Shown piece by piece: positions 48,435 through 57,355 of a stretch of 64,000 nucleotides of DNA. Position numbers and translations under genes: made by a program. The first letter of the stretch is position 1. Each line of letters begins with the position of its first letter. A model generated the notes under the pieces. That model did not search any database, was not told the origin of the DNA, and saw nothing but the letters and a program-made list of their open reading frames with translations. This stretch comes from Bacillus fonticola (lineage in GTDB: Bacteria; Bacillota; Bacilli; Bacillales; JC228), in contig NZ_CP052135.1 in NCBI RefSeq assembly GCF_012955605.1, positions 3,095,450 to 3,159,449 on the forward strand, read 5' to 3'.

Positions 48435-48453
48435 TGTGTGAGCATTTCACACA
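48435..48453. promoter_or_regulatory. Palindrome between ychF and the recombinase gene
   Basis: TGTGTGA-5-TCACACA is a perfect interrupted palindrome midway between divergent ychF and the recombinase. A possible operator; no regulator is identified. Confidence 0.35.
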
Positions 48454-48515
48454 TCATGTTACATAACAATATGGTATAGTAGTATTAAGTTACATCAAAT
48501 GAAAAAGGTGAGCGG

Positions 48516-49088
48516 ATGGAATATGTTGATGCAATTCGAGACCGAAAACAAATCGACTGTATGAAAAAGGTGTTAAAACAACGGTCTCCACGCGATTATC
48601 TCTTTTTTGTTCTTGGAATTAACACAGGACTAAAGAGTACCCACATGCTTTCGCTACGAAAAAAAGACGTTCTCAACGACTGTGATGAAGTTGTCTCCTA
48701 TTGGCAATCTCCGAATCCGTGTTCTACCTCAAAAGAAGAAACCTTTATTTATCTTAACCGCGCTGTCAGAAAGGCCATTAAATTTTATACAGAAAACACT
48801 GATTTACAGAACGATGATTACTTGTTCTTATCTGCAAAGACGCGCCAACCTATCTCCAGACAGCAAGCTTATCGAATTTTGCAACGGGCCGCTCAACAGT
48901 GTAAGCTCCCTGGAAAAATCGGATTGCATTCCCTGCGCAAAACATTTGGTTATCACGCTTATCAACAAGGGGTTGCGATTTCCCTTTTGCAGCGGCGTTT
49001 CCATCACGCCACACCCGCTGAAACGTATCGCTACATTGGAATTGAGCGTAGTAAAGAAGCACGAGTTCAAATTGACGTAAATTTATAG
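48516..49088 (+). CDS. Short tyrosine recombinase/integrase-like protein
   Basis: 190 residues that cover only the catalytic domain; the SAM-like core-binding N-terminal domain is absent. Seen: GINTGLKSTHMLSLRKKDV, KLPGKIGLHSLRKTFGYH (HxxR motif), LLQRRFHHATPAETYRYIGI (late His and nucleophile Tyr). The first catalytic Arg, normally in TGLR, reads Lys (TGLK). Start ATG 48516 with AAAGGTGAG 6 bases upstream. 12 bp before the antiporter gene, on the same strand. May be inactive or act with an altered active site. Confidence 0.8.
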   Translation: MEYVDAIRDRKQIDCMKKVLKQRSPRDYLFFVLGINTGLKSTHMLSLRKKDVLNDCDEVVSYWQSPNPCSTSKEETFIYLNRAVRKAIKFYTENTDLQNDDYLFLSAKTRQPISRQQAYRILQRAAQQCKLPGKIGLHSLRKTFGYHAYQQGVAISLLQRRFHHATPAETYRYIGIERSKEARVQIDVNL

Positions 49089-49100
49089 GGGGGGACGTAC

Positions 49101-50606
49101 ATGCTTTCATTTGATTCGTTTATGTTGTTATCCGCACTTCTTCTCATTGTCGGAGTCATTACTACCAAATTATCGTCTCGTTTAGGCGTTCCTGCGCTCG
49201 TTCTTTTTATCGCTGTGGGGATGGTTGTTGGCAGTGATGGACTGGGACTCATCTATTTCGATAACGCTGAGGTAGCCGAATTTATTGGTGTTGTTGCACT
49301 CGTCGTTATTTTGTTTGAGGGTGGCTTGCAGACAAAGTGGAAGACGGTAAAACCAATTATTCCTCCTTCTCTTTCTTTAGCCACTTTAGGAGTCATTATT
49401 ACTTCTACTATTGTGGCGGTTGCTGTGAAATATATCCTTGGCGTATCCTGGACGGAGGCACTGTTGTTTGGCTCCATCGTCGGTTCCACAGATGCAGCAG
49501 CTGTTTTTGCAATACTAAAAGGGGAAAATGTGAAAGAACGTCTCGGATCTACGTTGGAGGCGGAATCTGGTACGAACGATCCGATGGCGATCTTTCTAAC
49601 TGTCATGTTTATTGAGGTACTCACAACCGACCAAGCATCGGTTTTTTCCTTCATCACAACCTTCTTCTGGCAAATGGGAATAGGACTCTTGATAGGGATC
49701 GTGTTTGGGAAATTAGCTACCTATTCCATTAACAAAATTCAATTAGATTCAGGTGGACTTTATCCTGTTTTTGCTTTGGCCTTCGCGTTCTTAACATATA
49801 GTGTCACAGATTTTATACAAGCGAGCGGGCTACTTGCTGTTTATGTCACCGCCCTTATTATTGGAAATCAAGATCTGTCTTATCGACAATCAATTATTCG
49901 CTTCCATGAAGGGTTTGCCTGGATGATGCAAATTCTGATGTTCATTCTATTGGGACTGCTTGTCTTCCCTAATCAATTATTCACGTGGGACATCGTGTGG
50001 AACAGCTTATTAATTTCTTTTACACTTCTGTTTATCGCCCGACCGGTAGCCGTCTTTCTCTCTCTACTACGTTCAAAATTTAGTACTAAAGAAAAGTGGT
50101 TTCTATCATGGGCGGGGTTACGTGGTGCGGTACCGATCGTTCTTGCTACCTATCCACTCACTGCAGGAATTGAAAACAGTCAATTGTTCTTTAATGTCGT
50201 CTTTTTCGTTGTCCTGACTTCTTGCTTACTACAAGGCTCAACAATTTCCTATTTAGCGAGAAAACTAAATCTTGTAGGCGAGCAAACAAGCGCTCCATTC
50301 CATACGTTGGAGCTTGTGTCCATCGGAAAGGCGAATGCAGAGTTAGTAGAGTACACAGTAAAAGCCAGGGACAGTATAGCTAACCAACAAATAAGGTCGA
50401 TACCCATTCCGAAGAAAAGTCTCATCAACGCCATTATCCGAAACGATCAACTCGTCACTCCGAAAGGTCATACCGTCGTTCGTACCGGCGATATTCTATT
50501 CATTTTGACGAGTAAAGAAAGCAAAGACCAGTTAAAGAAAATATTGAAAGAATCCACTCCTTATCCAGTTAATGAGGATGCAGCCACCGTCGAGGAATCC
50601 GATTAG
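49101..50606 (+). CDS. CPA1-type K+(Na+)/H+ antiporter with TrkA-C domain
   Basis: 501 residues. About 12-13 membrane helices with the exchanger motif ESGTNDPMAI carrying the conserved Asp, then a soluble C-terminal RCK_C/TrkA-C domain (ARDSIANQQIRSIPIPKKSL, VVRTGDILFILTSKE). Architecture matches NhaP2/CvrA-like potassium/proton antiporters. Helps keep cytosolic pH and potassium, useful in alkaline or saline habitats. ATG at 49101, preceded by a G-rich ribosome site (GGGGGGGAC). Confidence 0.88.
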   Translation: MLSFDSFMLLSALLLIVGVITTKLSSRLGVPALVLFIAVGMVVGSDGLGLIYFDNAEVAEFIGVVALVVILFEGGLQTKWKTVKPIIPPSLSLATLGVIITSTIVAVAVKYILGVSWTEALLFGSIVGSTDAAAVFAILKGENVKERLGSTLEAESGTNDPMAIFLTVMFIEVLTTDQASVFSFITTFFWQMGIGLLIGIVFGKLATYSINKIQLDSGGLYPVFALAFAFLTYSVTDFIQASGLLAVYVTALIIGNQDLSYRQSIIRFHEGFAWMMQILMFILLGLLVFPNQLFTWDIVWNSLLISFTLLFIARPVAVFLSLLRSKFSTKEKWFLSWAGLRGAVPIVLATYPLTAGIENSQLFFNVVFFVVLTSCLLQGSTISYLARKLNLVGEQTSAPFHTLELVSIGKANAELVEYTVKARDSIANQQIRSIPIPKKSLINAIIRNDQLVTPKGHTVVRTGDILFILTSKESKDQLKKILKESTPYPVNEDAATVEESD

Positions 50607-50608
50607 AA

Positions 50609-50647
50609 GAAAGCCCATGAAGCGCGTACGTGCTTCATGGGCTTTCT
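50609..50647. terminator. Terminator between antiporter and DUF951 genes
   Basis: AGAAAGCCCATGAAGC pairs with GCTTCATGGGCTTTCT in a 16-bp stem. The two genes converge here. T-tract is short. Confidence 0.75.
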
Positions 50648-50652
50648 CCTGT

Positions 50653-50850
50653 TTACAATTCTTCTGCTGACACAAGTACCTTTTTCATCTTTCTTGCAAA
50701 TTCGCGTCTCGGAATAATCACACTGTGCTCGCACCCTTCACACTTGATGCGAATATCCATCCCCATCCGAATGATTTTCCACCGGTTCGTTCCACAAGGA
50801 TGCTGTTTTTTCATTTCGACAATATCGTATAAATGGAACTCTTTGTCCAC
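50653..50850 (-). CDS. yyzM: DUF951 small protein (YyzM type)
   Basis: 65 residues: YDIVEMKKQHPCGTNRWKII, IKCEGCEHSVIIPRREFARK. The conserved HPCG, C..C and PR.EF pattern is DUF951. Small beta-rich protein with a possible zinc site; function unknown. 11 bp downstream of the MscS gene and same strand, as in other Bacillus. Confidence 0.9.
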   Translation of the reverse strand: MDKEFHLYDIVEMKKQHPCGTNRWKIIRMGMDIRIKCEGCEHSVIIPRREFARKMKKVLVSAEEL

Positions 50851-50861
50851 TAGGTTTCCCC

Positions 50862-51764
50862 CTATTCTTTACCTAGCACTGGTTCATGTTGCTGCTGTTG
50901 GGCTTCCTCAGGAGAATACATGACCATACGTGGATAAGGAATTTCTATGTTGTGTTCATCCATTAATATTTTTATATCTCTTCGCAAATGACGCCCCATA
51001 GCAAAGTGCCCCATTGGACCGGTTTCTGCCACTATTTGCAAAACGACTTCAGTTGCATTTACAGATTGTATGCCTAGAATCTCAGGAATCTTGACAAGCT
51101 CTTCATACTTATTAGGTAACGTTTCCAAAAACTCTGTAATAATCTTTTCTATCCGTTCTATATTATCCTCATATGCAATGCGTACATCGACTACAGCTAA
51201 ACTGTTGTGAATTGAAAAATTAGTTACCTCTAGAATATTACCATTAGGAAAAATGTGCAACTCACCTGTCCAACTTTTCACCTTTGTTGTGCGTAAGCCA
51301 ATTTCCTCCACAGTCCCTTGCACTTGATTTATTTGTACATAATCCCCGACAGAGAACTGATCTTCAAAGATAATGAAAAATCCTGAAATAATATCCTTTA
51401 CTAAGTTTTGTGCACCGAACCCAATAGCCAATCCGACCACACCAGCTCCAGCAATTAAACCCGTCACATCATAATTTAGTCCGTTCTGTAAGATCATCAT
51501 GATCGCCATGAAATATGTCACATATGTCACTATGTTTAACAAAAGCTTCATCATCGTAGTTTCCCTGCGTTCTGAAGCGCGGAACACCGACTTCGATCGG
51601 ACAGCAAATATCCGACGAATGGCTGATTTTGCTACGCGTAAGAAAACTGAAGTAATTAACAATATGAGTAAAATTTCAAACGTAGACTCCCCGATGGCTT
51701 CCCACGTATCCTCACTCGTAGCCTTTTCCACTAATGAATTCCAAGCATTCCGTAAGGCTTCCAT
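50862..51764 (-). CDS. MscS-family mechanosensitive channel
   Basis: About 300 residues. Membrane helices near residues 30-50 and 80-98, then the pore helix GLIAGAGVVGLAIGFGAQNL and the beta domain (DQFSVGDYVQINQVQGTVEE IG..TTKVKSWTGELHIFPNG). Releases solutes on hypo-osmotic shock. I prefer the ATG at 51764 (AAAGGTG 9 bases upstream) over the longer TTG start at 51800. Confidence 0.92.
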   Translation of the reverse strand: MEALRNAWNSLVEKATSEDTWEAIGESTFEILLILLITSVFLRVAKSAIRRIFAVRSKSVFRASERRETTMMKLLLNIVTYVTYFMAIMMILQNGLNYDVTGLIAGAGVVGLAIGFGAQNLVKDIISGFFIIFEDQFSVGDYVQINQVQGTVEEIGLRTTKVKSWTGELHIFPNGNILEVTNFSIHNSLAVVDVRIAYEDNIERIEKIITEFLETLPNKYEELVKIPEILGIQSVNATEVVLQIVAETGPMGHFAMGRHLRRDIKILMDEHNIEIPYPRMVMYSPEEAQQQQHEPVLGKE

Positions 51765-51915
51765 TCGCTCCAACACCTTTCGTCTGATGACCCCTTTCAA
51801 TCTTGCCTATTAGTGTAGCAAGTTTTTTTCAAAGGTGGAAGTTACAACTGACTCCTACGTATAGATTGGTATGAATTTCCGTATACTGTTATTACCTATG
51901 AAAGGAGTGGCACAC

Positions 51916-52557
51916 ATGAGCTTGAGACGAACGTTATTTGACCGTTCCACACATAAGCATCGCATACCGTATGATGACCAAGCTGCTTCGTCTCAATTAG
52001 CGGCAGAGCTACTTCAACTAGTGAAATTTGCAAGCGGTCGCCCAATCATATTTGTGTGCATTGGCACAGATCGTTCAACTGGTGATTCACTCGGGCCACT
52101 TATCGGTACCTTTCTGGAAGACTTGTCCACCCTTCCTTTTCATGTGTATGGCACACTAGAGTCTCCCATTCACGCTGTTAACTTAGCGGAACGTTTAGAT
52201 TCAATAAAAAAACAGTACACCAATCCTTTTATCATAGGAATTGATGCCTGCTTAGGAAAGTTAAAAAGTGTAGGGCATATTCAAGTGGGGGATGGTCCTG
52301 TAAAACCAGGAGCAGGCGTACAAAAAGAACTACCAGACGTAGGGCATGCACATATTACTGGTATCGTAAATGTTAGTGGTTTTATGGAGTTTTTTGTATT
52401 ACAAAATACAAGACTTCATCTCGTTTTCAGTATGGCTAGAAAAATTGCTGATGGGATTAAAGAAGCGAGCGCGTTGTACCAAGCTCAGCCTTCACAAACA
52501 TTGGTTGCGTGGCAAGCAGAAGAAGAGGTCGCTTATCAGGAGGAAAAAACCCCGTAG
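51916..52557 (+). CDS. yyaC: Spore protein YyaC (GPR-like protease fold)
   Basis: 213 residues from the ATG at 51916 (MSLRRTLFDRSTHKHRIPYD); AAAGGAG is 8 bases upstream. Contains IIFVCIGTDRSTGDSLGPLI and NPFIIGIDACLGKLKSVGHI, typical of YyaC and related to the germination protease fold. Expressed in sporulation in B. subtilis; role unclear. Divergent from the channel gene, same place as in B. subtilis. Implies a spore former. Confidence 0.93.
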   Translation: MSLRRTLFDRSTHKHRIPYDDQAASSQLAAELLQLVKFASGRPIIFVCIGTDRSTGDSLGPLIGTFLEDLSTLPFHVYGTLESPIHAVNLAERLDSIKKQYTNPFIIGIDACLGKLKSVGHIQVGDGPVKPGAGVQKELPDVGHAHITGIVNVSGFMEFFVLQNTRLHLVFSMARKIADGIKEASALYQAQPSQTLVAWQAEEEVAYQEEKTP

Positions 52558-52586
52558 CCCCTCCAAGAGAGGTTACGGGGTTTTTA
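52544..52586. terminator. Terminator between yyaC and the DUF554 gene
   Basis: AAAAACCCCGTA and TACGGGGTTTTT pair in a 12-bp stem with A and T runs on both sides, extended by an inner CCTC/GAGG stem. Serves two convergent genes. Confidence 0.93.
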
Positions 52587-52587
52587 A

Positions 52588-53319
52588 TTATGATGGTATA
52601 AGAACATCCGTACCGAGAACAGATACACCCACAATGACAAGTAGCGCAACCACGAGAATAGCCGGAAGCAAATTGGCCACCCGAATTGTAACGATCTGAG
52701 CAAGGTTCAACCCAATTGCAATGATTAAAACGCCTCCCGTTGCGGTGATTTCAGCTATTAGCAAATCCATCGTTTCTGCTGAAATATAGCGATCAATTTG
52801 AGTAGCGAATAAAGCAATTAAGCCTTGATACAAAAAGACAGGAATGGCAGAAAAGGCAACACCGACACCTAGTGTGGTTGTAAGCATCATCGCCGTAAAG
52901 CCATCTATAATCGACTTTGTGAGGAGTACAGAGTGGTCTTGGCGAATTCCACTATCAAGAGCTCCAATGATGGCCATAGCACCAATGACAAAGATTAACG
53001 TCGCGGTCACAAAGCCTTCTGCCATGTTCCCTTCCTTTTTCTTCGTACCCGTTTTCCGTTCAATCCAATTACCGAGTCTACGTAGTTTATCTTCCAACCG
53101 CCACCATTCACCAAGTACAGCACCTACGACCAAACTCATAATAACGAGTAGAAACTGTTGGCTAGCAAAAGCCATCTGCATACCAAGAACGACGACCGCT
53201 AGACCAATTACCTTCATCACTGTTTCTTTTGTCTCGACAGGAATTTTCGTCAATAAGAGCCCTACTAATGTACCGAGCAAAATACAAACTGCATTGACAA
53301 TGGTACCGAATAAAATCAA
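52588..53319 (-). CDS. DUF554 membrane protein (YqgA/YdfK-like)
   Basis: 243 residues from a TTG at 53319 (ILFGTIVNAVCILLGTLVGL), AAGGAGG 7 bases upstream. Six to seven membrane helices; LGTLVGLLL, DSGIRQDHSVLLTKSIIDGF and GGVLIIAIGLNL are family motifs. Transport role suspected but unproven. Convergent with yyaC, upstream of spo0J. Confidence 0.88.
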   Translation of the reverse strand: MILFGTIVNAVCILLGTLVGLLLTKIPVETKETVMKVIGLAVVVLGMQMAFASQQFLLVIMSLVVGAVLGEWWRLEDKLRRLGNWIERKTGTKKKEGNMAEGFVTATLIFVIGAMAIIGALDSGIRQDHSVLLTKSIIDGFTAMMLTTTLGVGVAFSAIPVFLYQGLIALFATQIDRYISAETMDLLIAEITATGGVLIIAIGLNLAQIVTIRVANLLPAILVVALLVIVGVSVLGTDVLIPS

Positions 53320-53381
53320 TGTTCTTCCTCCTTGATGTCTAGCTGCAGACGCCTGAAGTCCCTTTACGTAGGTTTTGTCCC

Positions 53382-53474
53382 ATTGGATCACGCATTTATC
53401 CCTTAGAACCTACTTTTGTCCCTGTAGATCAGGGTGTTGTCCCATTGGATCGCGCATTTGTCCCTTTAAAGCCG
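53382..53474. repeat. Two copies of a TTGTCCCATTGGATC repeat
   Basis: TTGTCCCATTGGATCACGCA near 53384 and TTGTCCCATTGGATCGCGCA near 53443, each followed by TTT.TCCCTT. A related TTTGTCCCTGTAGATCAG lies between them. Sits between spo0J and the DUF554 gene. Confidence 0.7.
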
Positions 53475-53569
53475 TTCCTTAACTTTTTCAATATGTAGAA
53501 AGGGAAAGGTGACGCGTCCACCAATCTCTGCGCCACCTGCTTCGTTCGTTTTATTATGTTCAGTTGTCT

Positions 53570-54421
53570 TTACATCTCAGAACCGAACATTTCGAGTAAG
53601 CGGTTCAAGTCATCCTCAGAGAAGAACTCGATCTCGATCTTCCCCTTTTTCTTCGAACGTTTAATGTGAACACTTGTCCCGAAGCGTTCACGCAATCGCT
53701 CCTCTTGTTCAACAAGAAATACGTCTTTCTTCGCTTCCCTTTTTGTTTCCTTCGGGGGAATTTGTTCATTGAGGCTCTGGATCAAGTCTTCCAATTGACG
53801 CACGTTCAATCCTTCTGTAAGTACTTTCTGGACAACCTTTTCGATCGTATCTTTCTTTTTCAAGCCGAGTAATGCCCGACCGTGCCCCATGGTGAGAACG
53901 CCGTCCGTTAAATAGGTTTGCACTTTTTCAGGTAAACCTAATAAGCGGACATGGTTGGCTATATGTGGGCGACTTTTTCCAATTCGTTTCGCGAGTTGTT
54001 CTTGGGTGAGGGAGAGCTTGTCCATTAGTGTTTGATACGCATGTGCTTCTTCGATCGGTGTTAAATCCTCTCGCTGAAGGTTTTCCAACACAGCAAGCTC
54101 CATGAGTTGTTTGTCGGTTAGCTCCCTAACAACAGCAGGAATCGTTGCTCTACCGGCCTCCTTTGTAGCACGGTAACGCCTTTCCCCAACAACAATTTCA
54201 AATCCTCTTATACTACTTTTTCGAACAATAATAGGTTGTAGGACACCATGCTCTCGAATGGATTGTGATAACTCCTCTATTGCCCCTTCCTCAAACACTT
54301 TTCGTGGCTGATACGGGTTCGGACGAATGTCCTGTAGGGCAATTTCTTGTACCATTTCTTCCTTTTCGACATCTAAATTGGCAAATAGCGCGTTGATTCC
54401 TTTCCCTAATCCTTTAGCCAT
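53570..54421 (-). CDS. spo0J: Chromosome-partitioning protein Spo0J (ParB)
   Basis: 283 residues. N-terminal CTPase/ParB domain with IRPNPYQPRKVF and GERRYRATKEAG, helix-turn-helix (LTQEQLAKRIGKSRPHIANH), and a C-terminal dimer domain. Loads at parS, slides as a CTP clamp and recruits SMC. Overlaps soj by 8 bp. Confidence 0.97.
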   Translation of the reverse strand: MAKGLGKGINALFANLDVEKEEMVQEIALQDIRPNPYQPRKVFEEGAIEELSQSIREHGVLQPIIVRKSSIRGFEIVVGERRYRATKEAGRATIPAVVRELTDKQLMELAVLENLQREDLTPIEEAHAYQTLMDKLSLTQEQLAKRIGKSRPHIANHVRLLGLPEKVQTYLTDGVLTMGHGRALLGLKKKDTIEKVVQKVLTEGLNVRQLEDLIQSLNEQIPPKETKREAKKDVFLVEQEERLRERFGTSVHIKRSKKKGKIEIEFFSEDDLNRLLEMFGSEM

Positions 54422-55175
54422 TTGCCACCACTTCCTTCGCCAAATCTAGGTATACTTCTGCTCCTCTTGAACGAGAATCATAAACGATAATCGGTTCTCC
54501 ATGGCTTGGCGCTTCACTTAAGCGCACGTTCCGCGGTATAATCGTTTGATATACCTTATCTTGAAAGTATTTTTTTACCTCTTCAATGACTTGAATACCT
54601 AAATTCGTACGCGCATCAAGCATGGTGAGTAAAACACCTTCAATCATTAACTCGTGGTTGAGATGCTTTTGGACGAGGCGAACGGTATTCAGGAGCTGGC
54701 TCAACCCTTCCAATGCGTAATACTCACATTGTACGGGGATGAGTACTGCATCAGAAGCCGTTAAAGAGTTAATCGTGAGCAATCCGAGCGATGGTGGACA
54801 ATCTATTATAATAAAGTCGTATTGGTCTTTTACCACTTCAAGCGCACGCTTTAGGCGCACCTCTCGAGAAATCGTAGGGACAAGTTCGATTTCTGCACCA
54901 GCCAACTGAATAGTAGCCGGGATCACATCTAAGTTCTCCACGCGGGATGGCTTTATTACATCAACAGCGGGAATGTCCTCTACAAGCATATCGTATACGC
55001 ACTGCCCAACATCCGCCTTTTCAATCCCAACACCGCTTGTTGCATTTCCTTGTGGGTCAATGTCAACGAGCAATACTTTATTACCGATGTGAGCCAAACA
55101 GGCACCTAGATTTACAGAGGTCGTCGTTTTTCCAACGCCTCCTTTTTGATTGGCAACAGAAAGAATTTTTCCCAT
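54414..55175 (-). CDS. soj: Chromosome-partitioning ATPase Soj (ParA)
   Basis: 253 residues from the ATG at 55175 (MGKILSVANQKGGVGKTTTS). AGGTGA upstream supports this over the longer frame at 55205. Deviant Walker A KGGVGKTT, Walker B DFIIIDCPPSLG. Partner of Spo0J; also controls DnaA at the origin. First gene of soj-spo0J. Confidence 0.97.
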   Translation of the reverse strand: MGKILSVANQKGGVGKTTTSVNLGACLAHIGNKVLLVDIDPQGNATSGVGIEKADVGQCVYDMLVEDIPAVDVIKPSRVENLDVIPATIQLAGAEIELVPTISREVRLKRALEVVKDQYDFIIIDCPPSLGLLTINSLTASDAVLIPVQCEYYALEGLSQLLNTVRLVQKHLNHELMIEGVLLTMLDARTNLGIQVIEEVKKYFQDKVYQTIIPRNVRLSEAPSHGEPIIVYDSRSRGAEVYLDLAKEVVANG

Positions 55176-55205
55176 GATGTCACCTACTTTCTTCGTCAAG
55201 TTCAA

Positions 55206-55449
55206 ATTTATTCATAGAATCTATTTTATCATGAATTATAGAATGCACGCTGACAATTTTAACGGGTTTTGCAAATAGGCATTCAAAAATAAGCTTATTA
55301 CTTGCCTATTAGGAATAGAAAAGCCAAAAACAGCCACATTTTTTACCTGCTACAATTAGGCTTCTACCCCGGCGAGCATTGATAGCAAAAAAAAAGACAT
55401 TGCTACTTTGTCCCTGTGAGCAATGTCTCTCGTAGTCCCTTCTACATAA
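55206..55449. other. Gap between noc and soj
   Basis: Contains the noc terminator at 55386-55428 and the soj promoter region. No gene seen. Confidence 0.4.
55386..55428 (-). terminator. Terminator of noc
   Basis: AGACATTGCT pairs with AGCAATGTCT; on the minus strand a run of nine T follows. About 22 bp beyond the noc stop. Confidence 0.93.
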
Positions 55450-56331
55450 CTACTTATTTTTTTTAGGAATTTTAATTGTAAATTGATAGTACTCTTCGAA
55501 TTCTTCTTCCTCGGTGTTAAGAGCAATTCCACTGTCTGACACCATGGAAAGTGACTGACGAATGGTATTCACAGCGATACGCATATCTTTACTAAACGCT
55601 TTTCTGCGTGGTTTCTTTTTTTCTTGCGCATCTTCGAGTATCTTTGCAACGCGCTCTTCAGTTTGTTTGACGTTTAGTTCCTTTTCGAGAACCTCAGCCA
55701 AAAGTACTAATTGTCTTTCCTCATTCTTCAGCGGAATGAGGCTTCGTGCGTGACGCTCTGTAATCGCCTTTTGCATAAGTGCCTCTTGAACTTCTTGTGG
55801 AAGCTTAAGTAAACGTAATTTATTCGCAACGGTAGACTGTCCTTTGCCTAAACGCTGTGCAAGAGCTTCCTGTGTTAACTCATGCAATTCTAGTAATTTA
55901 TTGTACGCGAGAGCCTCCTCAATCGGGGACAATTCTTCACGTTGAAGGTTTTCGATGAGTGCTACAGAGGCAGTTTCAGCATCATTGAAGTTTTTGAGAA
56001 TGGCAGGGATCGTTTCCCATTCCAACAATTGCACAGCACGGAATCTTCGTTCTCCAGCAATCAATTCATACGTTTCTTCATCACGTCGTCGAACCACAAT
56101 AGGCTGAATTAACCCGTGAGTATGTAATGTACGTGCCAATTCCTCGATTTTCTCTTGTCTAAATACCGTACGGGGCTGAAATGGATTCGGAACAATCGAT
56201 GCAACAGGAATTTGTTGAATCTCCTCACGGTAGGCTTCTCTTATCTCATCCGTTGCCTCAAATTCAAAACCATCTTCTTGAATCTCTTTTTCTCCTGAAG
56301 TAAAGAAGCGTGAAAAAGGATGCTTCATCAT
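55450..56331 (-). CDS. noc: Nucleoid occlusion protein Noc
   Basis: 293 residues, ParB paralogue. Amphipathic N-terminus ([15 protein letters not shown]) that binds membrane, CTPase domain with [10 protein letters not shown] and [16 protein letters not shown] ([20 protein letters not shown]). Blocks FtsZ ring assembly over the chromosome. AAAGGTGG 6 bases before ATG 56331. Confidence 0.95.
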   Translation of the reverse strand: MMKHPFSRFFTSGEKEIQEDGFEFEATDEIREAYREEIQQIPVASIVPNPFQPRTVFRQEKIEELARTLHTHGLIQPIVVRRRDEETYELIAGERRFRAVQLLEWETIPAILKNFNDAETASVALIENLQREELSPIEEALAYNKLLELHELTQEALAQRLGKGQSTVANKLRLLKLPQEVQEALMQKAITERHARSLIPLKNEERQLVLLAEVLEKELNVKQTEERVAKILEDAQEKKKPRRKAFSKDMRIAVNTIRQSLSMVSDSGIALNTEEEEFEEYYQFTIKIPKKNK

Positions 56332-56524
56332 CCGACACCACCTTTGCGTGACTCCCTATATAAAGTACTATTCGATAAAGCAGACTAATTTCCTGCAAAC
56401 ATTAGACATAAACACTCAACCACCGACAAAAGTTTCACAACAAATATTGACAACATCCGCCACTAGAAGATGCTCCAAAATTACCCTCTTTTTGAAATCA
56501 AACTACGAGGAGGAGGAAACAAAA

Positions 56525-56540
56525 TGTTTCACGTGAAACA
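56525..56540. promoter_or_regulatory. parS: parS site (perfect)
   Basis: TGTTTCACGTGAAACA, perfect Bacillus parS palindrome in the noc-rsmG gap, within an extended inverted repeat AAAATGTTTC / GAAACATTTT. Confidence 0.96.
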
Positions 56541-56551
56541 TTTTGTTTCCT

Positions 56552-57286
56552 TTATGACGTAACTGACTCTTCCCCTAGCGGCTTCTTGTTCGGAGTTCCA
56601 GCTTTTCGTGGGTACGCTTTTGGCGTGTTCCGCACTTTACGTATGGCAAGCAAATTGCGCTCTCCACCCTCTTCAGGTAGGATGATTTGTTCAGTACGCT
56701 CCAATTGACCCCCAAGGAGATGTACTGCTTTCTTCCCAATCACAAATTCCTCGTCTGCTTTTGGGCCCTTCAATGCTAAAAAAAGACCCTCTTTCTTCAC
56801 AAGTGGCAAACAAAGCTCACTCAATACACTCATGCGTGCAACTGCTCGAGCAGTCACCACATCATAAGCCTCTCGATGCCCCTTTTGCCTTCCAAATTGT
56901 TCAGCGCGATCGTGATATAGAGAAACACCTTTCAAACCGAGCTGTTGCACAACTTCCTCTAAAAATGTAATACGCTTTTGCAACGAATCAACGATTGTCA
57001 CGTGCAAGTTTGGAAATAGAATTTTCAAAGGCAAGCTAGGAAATCCCGCTCCTGATCCCACGTCACAAAGTGTTCCGCTTTGTGGAATAAAGTTAAAAAA
57101 GGCAGGCGATACCGAGTCGAAAAAGTGTTTATTATATACCTCTTCCTTTTCGGTAATCGCCGATAAATTCATTTTCCCGTTCCACTCTACAAGCAATTCA
57201 TAGTAAGTCTCAAATTGTGAGAGAGCAGTGGATGTGAGTTCAAATCCCTTTTCCTCTACTTTCCTTTTCAACTGCGCTTCGTTCAC
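56552..57286 (-). CDS. rsmG: 16S rRNA G527 N7-methyltransferase RsmG (GidB)
   Basis: 244 residues, GTG start at 57286 with GGAGG 7 bases upstream. SAM-binding DVGSGAGFPSLPLKILFP, VDSLQKRITFLEEV and VVTARAVARMSVLSEL. Modifies 16S rRNA G527; loss gives low-level streptomycin resistance. Follows mnmG as in B. subtilis. Has a basic C-terminal tail of about 12 residues. Confidence 0.96.
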   Translation of the reverse strand: MNEAQLKRKVEEKGFELTSTALSQFETYYELLVEWNGKMNLSAITEKEEVYNKHFFDSVSPAFFNFIPQSGTLCDVGSGAGFPSLPLKILFPNLHVTIVDSLQKRITFLEEVVQQLGLKGVSLYHDRAEQFGRQKGHREAYDVVTARAVARMSVLSELCLPLVKKEGLFLALKGPKADEEFVIGKKAVHLLGGQLERTEQIILPEEGGERNLLAIRKVRNTPKAYPRKAGTPNKKPLGEESVTS

Positions 57287-57355
57287 ATTTCTTCCTCCCT
57301 ACAGCAATGACACATCGTTACCTTTCTCCAGACACAAGAAGAGTTCTTCTACTTT

